NCBI RefSeq assembly: GCF_002836975.1
Contig: NZ_NIJK01000052.1
Span: 1 to 64,000, forward strand
DNA: 64,000 nucleotides
Direction of reading: 5' to 3'
From: Shewanella indica
Lineage (GTDB): Bacteria; Pseudomonadota; Gammaproteobacteria; Enterobacterales; Shewanellaceae
The first letter of the stretch is position 1. The number at the start of each line of letters is the position of its first letter. Of the stretch, positions 42,944 through 51,882 are shown one piece after another. The translations under genes were made by a program, and so were the position numbers. The notes beneath the pieces are model-generated. The model did no database searches. It saw nothing but the letters and a program-made list of their open reading frames with translations, and had not been told where the DNA came from.

Positions 42944-43966
42944 TTAGATTGGTCGATTTTTCTCAGCCAACTTGTTATAGCAGGCATTAAGCATCAAAGA
43001 AGCGCTGTGAGCCAACTTGTCAGCCAGTTTCTTACGCAGCTGATATTTTACCTTGATCACAGTCCGATCCGAGGCCAGCTTCAGCAAGAGATCGTCACTG
43101 GTGCCCACTTCATCTATGAGTCCCAGCTCTATAGCTTGCTGACCATACCAATGCTCACCTGTTGCCACCTTGTCCAGTTCCAGTTGCGGCCGATAGCGAC
43201 CGACAAAGTCCTTGAACAGCAAATGGGTTTCTTCCAGTTCCTGTTGAAACTTGGCTCTGCCTTCATCAGTATTCTCACCAAAGAGTGTCAGGGTACGCTT
43301 AAAGTCGCCGGCGGTATGCTGTTCATAATCAATGTCATGCTTCTTCAGCAGCTTGTTAAAGTTAGGTAATTGGGCAACAACACCTATGGAGCCTATGATA
43401 GCGAACGGTGCAGCAATAATGCGGTCGGCAACGCAGGCCATCATATAACCGCCACTGGCAGCCACTTTATCCACGCATATGGTCAACGGCAATCCAGCAC
43501 TGCGGATCCTGTCCAGTTGGCTGGCAGCCAGGCCATACCCATGAACCATGCCACCACCACTCTCAACACTGGCTACAACTTCATCACCTTCCTCGGCAAT
43601 CGCCAAAATAGCGCTGATCTCTTCCCGCAGCGATGCGACTTCGGCGGCTTCTATGCCGCCTTTGAACTCGACGACATATACCTTGGGATCTTTGACGTCC
43701 CCGGCATCCAGTGCCTTGTCATGGGCTTTTTGCTCCGCTTTGAGTTGTTTCTCATAGGCCTTGAATGCCTTTTTGCCCAAGAGTTCAGCCTTGAGATGAT
43801 GCTTGAGCGATTTGAGTTCATCACTGAGATGAGTCAGTTTCAACTCGCCCCTGTCACTCTTTTGTTTTACTGCCGAAGCCACCACAATCACCACTATGGC
43901 GCCGATAGCAACCACCAGGGTAATCGCCTTGGCAAGAAATAGTCCGTACTCGTATAAAAATTCCAC
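42944..43966 (-). CDS. sohB: Membrane-associated protease SohB
   Basis: 340 residues from GTG 43966, preceded by AAAGGA; this start (VEFLYEYGLFLAK) matches E. coli SohB. An N-terminal membrane helix and a long charged linker precede the S49 (SppA-like) domain: VESGGGMVHGYGLAASQLDR, VDKVAASGGYMMACVADRI (nucleophile Ser in ASGGY) and TGEHWYGQQAIELGLIDEVG. It faces the periplasm and digests peptides. Confidence 0.96.
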   Translation of the reverse strand: MEFLYEYGLFLAKAITLVVAIGAIVVIVVASAVKQKSDRGELKLTHLSDELKSLKHHLKAELLGKKAFKAYEKQLKAEQKAHDKALDAGDVKDPKVYVVEFKGGIEAAEVASLREEISAILAIAEEGDEVVASVESGGGMVHGYGLAASQLDRIRSAGLPLTICVDKVAASGGYMMACVADRIIAAPFAIIGSIGVVAQLPNFNKLLKKHDIDYEQHTAGDFKRTLTLFGENTDEGRAKFQQELEETHLLFKDFVGRYRPQLELDKVATGEHWYGQQAIELGLIDEVGTSDDLLLKLASDRTVIKVKYQLRKKLADKLAHSASLMLNACYNKLAEKNRPI

Positions 43967-44301
43967 TAAGGGGTTCCTTTCACTGCGAGAAAGCACACAA
44001 AATTGCGCTATTCTAGCAGTCCTTTTACGGATAAAAAAACCCGATGCAAATCAGTTAAGCGAACATCAATAAACTTGAGGGCTTCAGAAGGAGTTTGAAA
44101 GTCCCTCTAAAGCCCTCGTTGTCTCTATCGTTTGCCTATTAAAACGCCGTTTTATTTTTTCGGCCAAGTTGTGAGTCGAACATGCCTGATTATCTAAAGA
44201 AGTGGCAAACTAATCCGCATTTGGCGCTTGTATTCGTTAATGCCTTTCTTTCACTCTCAAAATGAATCAATTCCTATGTAAAATATCGCCGGTGCGAGTA
44301 T
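43967..44301. other. Intergenic stretch between sohB and the phosphohexomutase
   Basis: An imperfect hairpin GAGGGCTT / AAGCCCTC at 44077-44117 may end the mutase transcript. A plus-strand frame at 44182-44265 codes 27 residues (MPDYLKKWQTNPHLALVFVN, then AFLSLSK) with only a weak GTGAG upstream; possibly a fragment. Otherwise nothing seen. Confidence 0.45.
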
Positions 44302-46023
44302 CTACTTGGGTAACGATGCCTGATGGCCACTGACGAAAGCATCCAATGCTGTTCTGGCGCGGCTTTCAGCATCAGCCAGGCTGTCGCTTGCCTTCATAGG
44401 CTCAACCACTTCGTAATAGCACTTGATCTTGGGTTCGGTTCCCGAAGGCCTTACTATCACTCGGGCACCGCCTTCAAGATGGAAAGTCAGCACATCACTG
44501 GCCGGTAATTCGATGATCTCCCGCCGCCCATCGGCGTAACGCCGCTCGGCCGATTTGAGATCCTCGGTCACCAATACCGCCATGCCCGCAATGGACTCGG
44601 GAGGATTGGCCCGCAGATGGGCACCGATATCCGGCGTTCCCGGCTTAAGCGCTATGCTCACCTGAGTATTGAGGTGCAAGCCATAGTCGCGATAGAGTTG
44701 TTCCAGTCTGTCCCAGATGGTTTTATCCTGTGCCGCCAGCTCGGCAGTCAGCTGGGCAAAAGCCACCAGCGCCGACAGGCCGTCCTTATCCCACACCATG
44801 CTGCCCACTGTGTAGCCCAGCGCCTCTTCATAGGCAAACAGGAATTTATTGCTGTCGCTCTGTCGCTGCATACCAACATTGGTGAGCCATTTGAAACCTG
44901 TGAGCGTGGTATAAAACTCACCGTCCTTGGCCTTGGCGATTTTGGAGAGCAAGGTTGAAGAGACTATGGTGGTTCCCAGTAGACGCTGATTGGCCGGCGC
45001 CTTGGACAATAAATAGTGGCCCAGCAAGGCTCCCACCTGATCGCCGGTAAGCATTTGATATTCGCCGTCATCACGGCGCACGGCCACCGCCAGCCTATCT
45101 GCATCCGGATCGTTGGCACAGGCCAGCAGCGCCTGATGCTGCTTGGCCTCGGCAATCACCAGATCCATGGCGCCCTTCTCTTCCGGGTTGGGGAACTTAA
45201 CCGTTGGGAAGTCACCGTCCGGTTTTTCTTGGGCGGCGACAGAATAAACCTGGGTAAAACCGGCATCCTTGAGCACTGTCTTGGCCATTTCTGCGCCAAC
45301 ACCATGCATGGCGGTATAGGCCAGGCTCACCCTTTCGGGCGCCGTTTTGTGCTGCAACACATCGGCATGGAACACACCGCGGCGATAGTCCTGATAGAAA
45401 TCATCCTGCAGCCAGATGAGTTTACCCTGCTTGGTGGCTTCACTCTGCTCCAGCCAAGGCAGCTCTTCGTTGGCAGCCTTATCTATGCAGGCTGCAATAC
45501 CTGAGTCGTGTGGCGGAATGATCTGCGCGCCATTCCCCCAATAAACCTTGTAGCCGTTGTATTGCGGCGGGTTATGGCTGGCGGTCACTACGATGCCGGC
45601 GGCAGCTTCAAAGTGTTTCACCCCAAAGGCTACCAGCGGCGTGGCGGCCACTTTGGCGGTGAGTCGCACCTTAATCCCCATGGCGGTCAACACGCTAGCG
45701 GCATCATGGGCGAAGGTACGTGAATCATGGCGGCCATCGAAACCTATCACCACACCGCGGCTGGCGGCATCTTTAACCTGGGCGAGCAGATACTGCCCCA
45801 GGCCCGCTGTGGTTTGGCGGATAACCAAACGGTTCATTCGCATTGGACCGGCGCCGACCACGCCCCTGAGACCGGCGGTGCCGAAGGCCAAACGGCCGGC
45901 AAAGCGGGCGGCCAATTCAGTTTCATTGCCTTCGGCTTTAAGACTCAATAGCTCATCCCGGGTTTTAGGGTCGGGATCTATCTCCAGCCAATGTTTCAGT
46001 TGCAGCTCCAGATGAGTATTCAT
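44302..46023 (-). CDS. Phosphoglucomutase/phosphomannomutase family protein
   Basis: 573 residues. FGTAGLRG near residue 48, the phosphoserine loop TASHNPPQYNGYK (Ser149), metal-binding DPDADRLAV and the sugar-phosphate loop RPSGTEPKIKCYYE identify an alpha-D-phosphohexomutase of the type with glucose-1,6-bisphosphate/phosphopentose activity. It interconverts hexose (or pentose) 1- and 6-phosphates. Whether glucose or ribose type is not resolved. Confidence 0.94.
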   Translation of the reverse strand: MNTHLELQLKHWLEIDPDPKTRDELLSLKAEGNETELAARFAGRLAFGTAGLRGVVGAGPMRMNRLVIRQTTAGLGQYLLAQVKDAASRGVVIGFDGRHDSRTFAHDAASVLTAMGIKVRLTAKVAATPLVAFGVKHFEAAAGIVVTASHNPPQYNGYKVYWGNGAQIIPPHDSGIAACIDKAANEELPWLEQSEATKQGKLIWLQDDFYQDYRRGVFHADVLQHKTAPERVSLAYTAMHGVGAEMAKTVLKDAGFTQVYSVAAQEKPDGDFPTVKFPNPEEKGAMDLVIAEAKQHQALLACANDPDADRLAVAVRRDDGEYQMLTGDQVGALLGHYLLSKAPANQRLLGTTIVSSTLLSKIAKAKDGEFYTTLTGFKWLTNVGMQRQSDSNKFLFAYEEALGYTVGSMVWDKDGLSALVAFAQLTAELAAQDKTIWDRLEQLYRDYGLHLNTQVSIALKPGTPDIGAHLRANPPESIAGMAVLVTEDLKSAERRYADGRREIIELPASDVLTFHLEGGARVIVRPSGTEPKIKCYYEVVEPMKASDSLADAESRARTALDAFVSGHQASLPK

Positions 46024-46257
46024 AGGGTGGCCTCTTTGATAATCAGTTTCATTCCAAAGTAAGAAAATCTCAGGTCCGCGACAAGTGAATTTGCATTAAT
46101 TTTATGATTTTGCTCAGGCTTTAGAGCCCCTCTTCCGGTTTAAGTTAGCTGTTTGTCGTCAGTTTGGGGTGTCTACAGCGGCAATTAAGGACTAAGGAAG
46201 GTTGAGCTCTCGGCTTTCATAACACCTGTGACTTACAAACAGATAGGTGCAACTATT

Positions 46258-46563
46258 TCAGCGGGACATATTAATGGAGATGACATTGTTGAAGATCTCC
46301 TTGTCAAATTGCTGCTCCAGTTGCTGCCGCCAGGGCATGGGACAGACGCGCACCAGAAAGAACTGCTCACGAGAAGTGTCTGTCACAAACGCCATACCGT
46401 GCTGCATCAATTCGTAGTGGATATCATGGACAAACACCATGGAGAAATTCTGCCGCCCGGTTAGCTGGTTGATATCCTCACGGCTCATGCTTACCCCATG
46501 CTCTACCTGCTCGAAGCGCTTGTAAAGCCAGTCGGCAAACTCTTTGGCACTGACCATAGACAT
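46258..46563 (-). CDS. Hypothetical protein, 101 aa
   Basis: Start ATG 46563 with AAGGAA about eight bases upstream. SAKEFADWLYKRFEQVEHGV, SMSREDINQLTGRQNFSMVF and HDIHYELMQHGMAFVTDTSR look like a compact helical, DNA-binding-sized protein. No family recognised. It stands alone between the mutase and the peptidase gene. Confidence 0.65.
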   Translation of the reverse strand: MSMVSAKEFADWLYKRFEQVEHGVSMSREDINQLTGRQNFSMVFVHDIHYELMQHGMAFVTDTSREQFFLVRVCPMPWRQQLEQQFDKEIFNNVISINMSR

Positions 46564-46780
46564 AATCCCATTCCTTATAGAAGTTTGAGCCACTCAAAGC
46601 TTTGTCAGCCGTTTGAAACCCAGCCAAATTGGCGATGGCATAGAGTGCCTATGGCGAGCCAAGTTAGTTAGTCATCGGCTGGCTATATTCATAAACTATA
46701 GTCGAGCACAGCAAACTAAGGAGTTGAATAGCCTTCAAACCGAATTGCACAGCTGAATTGATGGGGAATACATGAGGCGA

Positions 46781-46812
46781 AAATGCCTCGCAAACTTGAT
46801 TGCGAGGCATTT
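46781..46812 (-). terminator. Terminator after the ABC permease/peptidase gene
   Basis: A perfect 13-bp stem AAATGCCTCGCAA / TTGCGAGGCATTT with loop ACTTGA, followed on the minus strand by TTCGCC. 31 bp beyond the stop. Confidence 0.8.
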
Positions 46813-46843
46813 AGCAAAACGTCAGAAATTATTATAAGGTTTT

Positions 46844-49800
46844 CTAAAACTTGAAAATATTATCCCCTGAATCCCGGTCCACCAGCTTGATGAAGGGGTC
46901 GACCCCGACATAGGCAGGCTTTTCGCTCAGCACCAGTTCGAGATGGTTCTCTCCGCTCTTGAGCCGATATTTCTGCAGCGACAACACCTGATCATCCTGC
47001 TTGAGCTTGTCCGGGTTGACCTTGAAGGCGCCTATATCAATCCATTCATCCAGCGGTACTTCCTGCTCGGCGCCCTTCTCTGAAGCGACCCGGCGCTGGG
47101 CATAGATATCCAGACTGACTTTAAACTGGCCTTCCGGCGTTTCGGTTACCTTGGCCTCGGTCAGACGCAGGTCATAGAGACTGATCTCAGAGAAGGAGTT
47201 CTCAATGAAACGCGCCTCGGCACCGTCCGTATTCCGTTTCAGATAGCTGAGCAGTTCCAGAGTGGTCGGGAAAGGATCGCCGCGGAACTTGTAACGCTCA
47301 AGGAATGCCTTCAAATTGGCATTGAGCCGTTCTTCACCCAGGCGGTCACGGATCCCCATCATGATCACCGAGCCCTTCTGGTAATGGATATAGCCCTGCC
47401 CTTCACTGCGCAGCAACGGCTGTTCGCCCTTGCTTTCCGATGAGCGACCTCGCAGGTAGCGGTCAAGCTCATACTTGAGGAAGCGGCGCAGCATCTGCGG
47501 GCCATACTTGTGCTCCATCACCATCAGCGCCGAGTATTGCGACAGGCTCTCGGAGATAACCGCACTGCCCTGTACATCGGCAGCGCCAACCTGATGCCCC
47601 CACCACTGGTGTGCCACTTCGTGGGCCGTCACATAATAGACGGGGTCAATATTGTCCGAGTTGCGCAGGTCGGCGATAAAGCCGATACGCTCAGAGTAAG
47701 GCACAGTGTTGGCAAAACTCTGGGCAAAGGAGCGATAACCGGGAAACTCTACTATACGCAGTTGCTTGTGTTGATAGGGACCAAAAGCCTGGGTGTAATA
47801 GTCGATAGAGTCTTTCACCGACTCTATCATTCGCTCCACGTTCCAATAGTGGGCCGAATGATAGTACACCTCGATCACTATGTCCTTGTACTTCTGCCGG
47901 TCCACTTCGAAACGTCCGGAGAGGATCGAATAGAAGTTAACCATGGGGCTATCCATCTTGTAATGGAAGAAGTTGCGACCATTTTCACGCCATTGCCGCT
48001 GCAGGTATCCGGGCACCAGTGCCATCTGCTGGCCTGAGGTGGAAACCGTGGCTTCAAAATCGATAAAGTCGCCGTCTACGCCAAAGAAGTTCTGCCGATA
48101 AAAGCGCGTGTCTTCCAGCTTATTGGCTCTTGGTTTGTCTTCAAGACCACGTTTCTCACGCTCGTGGCGATCGCTGAGTTCATAGCCTTCCTGATACCCA
48201 AACTGAGGCAGCAGCTCGATATTATTGATAAAGGTGCCGTTTTCGACCATGGACAGATCGAAGTTGGACTCTTCAACCCCTTGGGTTTCCCGAATCAAAT
48301 GAATGCGGCCGCTGATTTTCTCCCCCGGCGGCAACGGCTTGTCAAACACCAGCCAACTGATATTGAACTTATCGTCAAACTCGCCCAGAGTCGCCCCCGG
48401 TAAGGTGATACTGAGATCTTCCGCGCGGGTGTGGGACGGTAGACTGACCAGCAATTTGCTTATCGGCTTGTCCTGTTTGTTGACCCAATCAAGCTTGATA
48501 TCGGCCTCGATTCGCCGTGACTCGGGATAGATATCAATGTCGGCCTTGACCGCAGTGGTGGTCAGCACGGGCAAAGACGCATACTGCTTGAACTTCTTCT
48601 CATAGTCGGCACGCAGGTCGGTTTCCTCATCATTGGTATAGTAATGATTGACCACCTTGGTCTGGTAGAAGATATAGCTGCCGCTGGCAACAAACAGCAG
48701 CACACCAAAGGCCGCCAGCAAGCGTCCCTTGGACCCCAGCTGACTGCCCAGCAGCGCAAACCTGTGTTTCAGAGGCTGTTTCGGCCCCCTGTGATAGAGA
48801 CCATAACCGAGCACAAACAGCAGCAGTGAGAAACCGCCCCAATAGAGCATATACAGGCTGTGGCTCAAGAGTCCCCAGCCGTAACCATTCATATCCGAAT
48901 AAACCAGGTAAGGGGAAGCGCCGAAGTTATACAGCGAATGACCAAATCCCCAACTGGCCATCACAAAGGTCGTCAGGTAGTAGGCGACAAACAGCCCCAT
49001 ACCGGCATACTTGTTCGGGCTGAGCACCTGAAAGAAAAACGCCAGAACCGCCGACATCAGCAGTGGCAACAGATAGTAAAAGCCCAACCTGATGGCGTAT
49101 TGAGCCAATTCGAGATTGTACTGCCCCTTGAACAGTTGGAACGTAATTGTAGTCAGGGTCGCCAACAGGTACAGCAGCGCCATCACCAACACCACAGCCA
49201 CCAGTTTGGAAGCCCAGAACACCAGGTTCGGCACAGGCAGACTGTCGACTATGTCCCCCATTCCGGAGTTGCGCTCACGCCAGACAATCTCGGCGCTGTA
49301 GTAGATGAGTACTATCACCATCAACAAGCCGGTGGCCCCGGCAATATTATCGACCATGTCCTGGGTCAGCGGCCAGTTGGAGGTACCATACCAACCAAAA
49401 TCACCGAACATGGGCCCAACCAGGTTAAAGACGGTGAGCAGCCCCAAAATCACAAACGGTGCTGTGTAGAGCACCTGGCGGATTTCAAAGCCGACTCGAG
49501 CCTTGAACTGCGCCGAAGTCGATGGCGAGCTTGCGCGGCTCAGTTGCTGCAAAGGCTGCAATGTCGGGGTTGCAGACTGCTTGCCGGCGCGTTTGTCCTT
49601 CTTGCGAGTAAGTGTTGGTTGGCGCCAAACCTTGGCTACAAGCAGCAAGATGACAGCCAGAGAAAGCCACATGGCGCGGTTGCTGAGCATAACACCGGTC
49701 AGCTCCACCAACTGGGTGTTTTTCTCGGCTATGGTCCAGTAACGGGTAAGGTCGGCAAAGGTGCGCAGTGCAAAGGGATCCAACATGGCCGCCAGGGTGC

Positions 49801-50401
49801 GAAACTGCGGCTGGCTGGCCAGTTCGCCGGTGAGGTTATAGATAATAAGCAGTGCTACGGCGGTCAGATACAAACCCATCATGGAGCGAAAACGGCTGGC
49901 CATGGCATAAAACAGCGCCGATATCAGCAACAGGCTAGGCGCGGCCAACAGCAGCAAGGGCAGCAGATAATAGCTGAGCCGATTTTCACCGAAACGGCTG
50001 GCATCGACCCAAGGCATAAAAGAGCCGAGCCACATCGCCAGCGGCACCATAGAAAACACCGCCATGACCACCAGATAACTGCCGAAAAAACGCCCCAACT
50101 GATAGGCCAGCGGTGTCAGCGGTTTGGAATAGATCAGTTCCTCCATCCCGTGCTGCTGGTTGCGCACCGCTGTGCTACCGACAAAGTTGACCACGGCAAA
50201 CATGGAGATAAAGCTCATGATCAGCAGGGTCTGGGCAATGCTGAAGGGGCTGTTCTTCAGCACCTCTCCACCACCACCTATCTGCACATTGTTGGATACA
50301 ACGGATAGAAAGCTGATTAAAAACAACAGCAAAGAAACAACATAAAAAGATGGCTGCCGCAGATAGTAGCGCCATTCAAAGCGTAACATGGAAACAAACA
50401 T
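46844..50401 (-). CDS. ABC permease fused to an M1-family peptidase domain
   Basis: 1185 residues from ATG 50401, which matches the spacing to the ATPase gene and has GAGGA upstream. The first half holds two blocks of ABC-2 type permease helices (LLLFLISFLSVVSNN, FGSYLVVMAVFSMVPLAMWL and a second block from about 370). The second half is a gluzincin aminopeptidase: HEVAHQWWGHQ at about 927 and the third zinc ligand glutamate in SAVISESLSQYSALM. Such fusions sit beside an ABC ATPase, as here. The peptidase faces the periplasm; the substrate is unknown. Confidence 0.92.
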   Translation of the reverse strand: MFVSMLRFEWRYYLRQPSFYVVSLLLFLISFLSVVSNNVQIGGGGEVLKNSPFSIAQTLLIMSFISMFAVVNFVGSTAVRNQQHGMEELIYSKPLTPLAYQLGRFFGSYLVVMAVFSMVPLAMWLGSFMPWVDASRFGENRLSYYLLPLLLLAAPSLLLISALFYAMASRFRSMMGLYLTAVALLIIYNLTGELASQPQFRTLAAMLDPFALRTFADLTRYWTIAEKNTQLVELTGVMLSNRAMWLSLAVILLLVAKVWRQPTLTRKKDKRAGKQSATPTLQPLQQLSRASSPSTSAQFKARVGFEIRQVLYTAPFVILGLLTVFNLVGPMFGDFGWYGTSNWPLTQDMVDNIAGATGLLMVIVLIYYSAEIVWRERNSGMGDIVDSLPVPNLVFWASKLVAVVLVMALLYLLATLTTITFQLFKGQYNLELAQYAIRLGFYYLLPLLMSAVLAFFFQVLSPNKYAGMGLFVAYYLTTFVMASWGFGHSLYNFGASPYLVYSDMNGYGWGLLSHSLYMLYWGGFSLLLFVLGYGLYHRGPKQPLKHRFALLGSQLGSKGRLLAAFGVLLFVASGSYIFYQTKVVNHYYTNDEETDLRADYEKKFKQYASLPVLTTTAVKADIDIYPESRRIEADIKLDWVNKQDKPISKLLVSLPSHTRAEDLSITLPGATLGEFDDKFNISWLVFDKPLPPGEKISGRIHLIRETQGVEESNFDLSMVENGTFINNIELLPQFGYQEGYELSDRHEREKRGLEDKPRANKLEDTRFYRQNFFGVDGDFIDFEATVSTSGQQMALVPGYLQRQWRENGRNFFHYKMDSPMVNFYSILSGRFEVDRQKYKDIVIEVYYHSAHYWNVERMIESVKDSIDYYTQAFGPYQHKQLRIVEFPGYRSFAQSFANTVPYSERIGFIADLRNSDNIDPVYYVTAHEVAHQWWGHQVGAADVQGSAVISESLSQYSALMVMEHKYGPQMLRRFLKYELDRYLRGRSSESKGEQPLLRSEGQGYIHYQKGSVIMMGIRDRLGEERLNANLKAFLERYKFRGDPFPTTLELLSYLKRNTDGAEARFIENSFSEISLYDLRLTEAKVTETPEGQFKVSLDIYAQRRVASEKGAEQEVPLDEWIDIGAFKVNPDKLKQDDQVLSLQKYRLKSGENHLELVLSEKPAYVGVDPFIKLVDRDSGDNIFKF

Positions 50402-50411
50402 GGGCAGTTCC

Positions 50412-51302
50412 TCAGGCAGCCTGAGCCGGCTTGCTGTTGCGGTGGCGATGCAGGGTGCTGAAATAAAGATCTTCCAACCCCGGCGTTGCCTGAGTAAAAC
50501 CTTCCGGCGCCGAATCGGCCCAGACATGCAGCACAGTGCGACCGGCAAACAGGCGTTTGGCAATCACATTGAGCTGTTGTTCAAGCTCGCTGGCCTCGGC
50601 CTGGCTAACGGTGCGAGTCCAAATTTTTTGCTCCAAAGAGGCCACCAAATCCATGGGATTACCCTGCAGCAGGATCTGACCAGCGGCGAGCACCGCCATA
50701 TTGGCGCAAAGCTCCGAGACATCTTCCACTATATGGGTCGAGAGGATAATCACCTTCTCTTCCCCCAGGCTCACCAACAGGTTGTGGAAACGGTTGCGCT
50801 CCTCAGGATCCAGGCCGGCAGTGGGTTCGTCAACAATCAACAGTTTGGGGTCGCCAAGCAGCGCCTGCGCAATCCCGAAACGTTGACGCATACCGCCGGA
50901 AAAACCGCTGACCGCCTTATTCTTGTGTTGATAAAGGTTGGTGTGTGCCAGTAAGCCATCCACCATCTCACGCCGTTCACCCTTGTTGTTGATCCCTTTG
51001 AGAATAGCCAGGTGATCGAGCAAGTCCCAGGCGCTGATCCTGGGGTAAACATTAAAATCCTGCGGCAGATACCCCAGGGTCTGGCGCAATTTTTGCGGCT
51101 GTTTGAGAATGTCTATGCCGTCGAAACTAATGCTGCCGCTATCGGCACTTTGCAATGCGGCTATGGTGCGCATCAAAGAGGATTTGCCTGCACCGTTGGG
51201 ACCGAGCAGACCAAACATCCCTTTCTCTACCTGTAGATTTACATTATCCAGTGCCTTAACACCGTTATCATAGGTCTTGCTTAGGGCTTCGATACTGAGC
51301 AT
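50412..51302 (-). CDS. ABC transporter ATP-binding protein
   Basis: 296 residues. Walker A GPNGAGKSS at 34-42, signature SGGMRQRFGIAQALLGDPKL, Walker B LLIVDEPTAGLDPEERN and the H-loop STHIVEDV. It powers the fused permease/peptidase encoded 10 bp downstream, and the two surely form one transporter. Direction of transport (import or export) is not evident. Confidence 0.94.
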   Translation of the reverse strand: MLSIEALSKTYDNGVKALDNVNLQVEKGMFGLLGPNGAGKSSLMRTIAALQSADSGSISFDGIDILKQPQKLRQTLGYLPQDFNVYPRISAWDLLDHLAILKGINNKGERREMVDGLLAHTNLYQHKNKAVSGFSGGMRQRFGIAQALLGDPKLLIVDEPTAGLDPEERNRFHNLLVSLGEEKVIILSTHIVEDVSELCANMAVLAAGQILLQGNPMDLVASLEQKIWTRTVSQAEASELEQQLNVIAKRLFAGRTVLHVWADSAPEGFTQATPGLEDLYFSTLHRHRNSKPAQAA

Positions 51303-51882
51303 AGTTTCCTCATGCCGGAGAGATAAATGATGACCAAGCTAGCATGATTTAAACCTTGCGACCCGCAAAACTTGTAACAAAAAATCATACATTTAACATA
51401 CTTTGTTCGCTAACACCGATAACCTTTTACTGGACACTTTCTCTTGTGCCGTTTGCCAACGGCTCGAGGCATCATCAAGAAGAATTAGCAGATACATTGA
51501 TTATCCTGAGCGGGCACCCCTGGTTCGCGCTCCAAAAAATGTCGCCGGTGATGGATTATGCTATGTGCAGTACCTTGGCTGGACTATTTCACTTTTTTGC
51601 AGCGCCACCTCAGGAAGGGGCTCAAGGCTGACTTGTCCCAGGCTAAGGCGACTGTCGGCAAGGGTGAGCCTGATACGTTTGGCATTGAATTCGATATAAA
51701 TAAGCGCCGGCTTTGTGCCGGACAACAGCTGCAACATATCATTTGCTTATGATTTTCTTGAGCTTAGGGAAGCCGACTTCGACTTGCCCCGGCATGCCTT
51801 CAGTCAGATGCCTTGAACGCCAATTGCTGTGTAAGCCACTCTCTACAAAAGTGAAGGCCACGAGGACTTATTCGCACCTTCC
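51303..51882. other. Intergenic stretch before oleD
   Basis: 580 bp between the ABC operon and the end of the ole operon. It contains a protein-like minus-strand frame (51561-51737, listed separately). The rest shows no gene; the region 51303-51550 is AT-rich and probably holds the promoter for the ABC genes. Confidence 0.5.
51561..51737 (-). CDS. Possible small protein or gene remnant, 58 aa
   Basis: A minus-strand frame from ATG 51737 to TAG 51561: MLQLLSGTKPALIYIEFNAK, RIRLTLADSRLSLGQVSLEP, LPEVALQKSEIVQPRYCT. Composition and codon use look coding, but there is no ribosome site and an in-frame TAA lies just upstream. It may be the fragment of a longer gene. No family recognised. Confidence 0.35.
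   Translation of the reverse strand: MLQLLSGTKPALIYIEFNAKRIRLTLADSRLSLGQVSLEPLPEVALQKSEIVQPRYCT

Noticed and set aside
43997..44301. Search for a tRNA or structured RNA in the gap
   Set aside because: Only one imperfect hairpin; no cloverleaf arms or T-loop motif.
48860..50308. 482-codon plus-strand frame
   Set aside because: Antisense of the ABC permease/peptidase gene; His/Gln-rich product with no motif.
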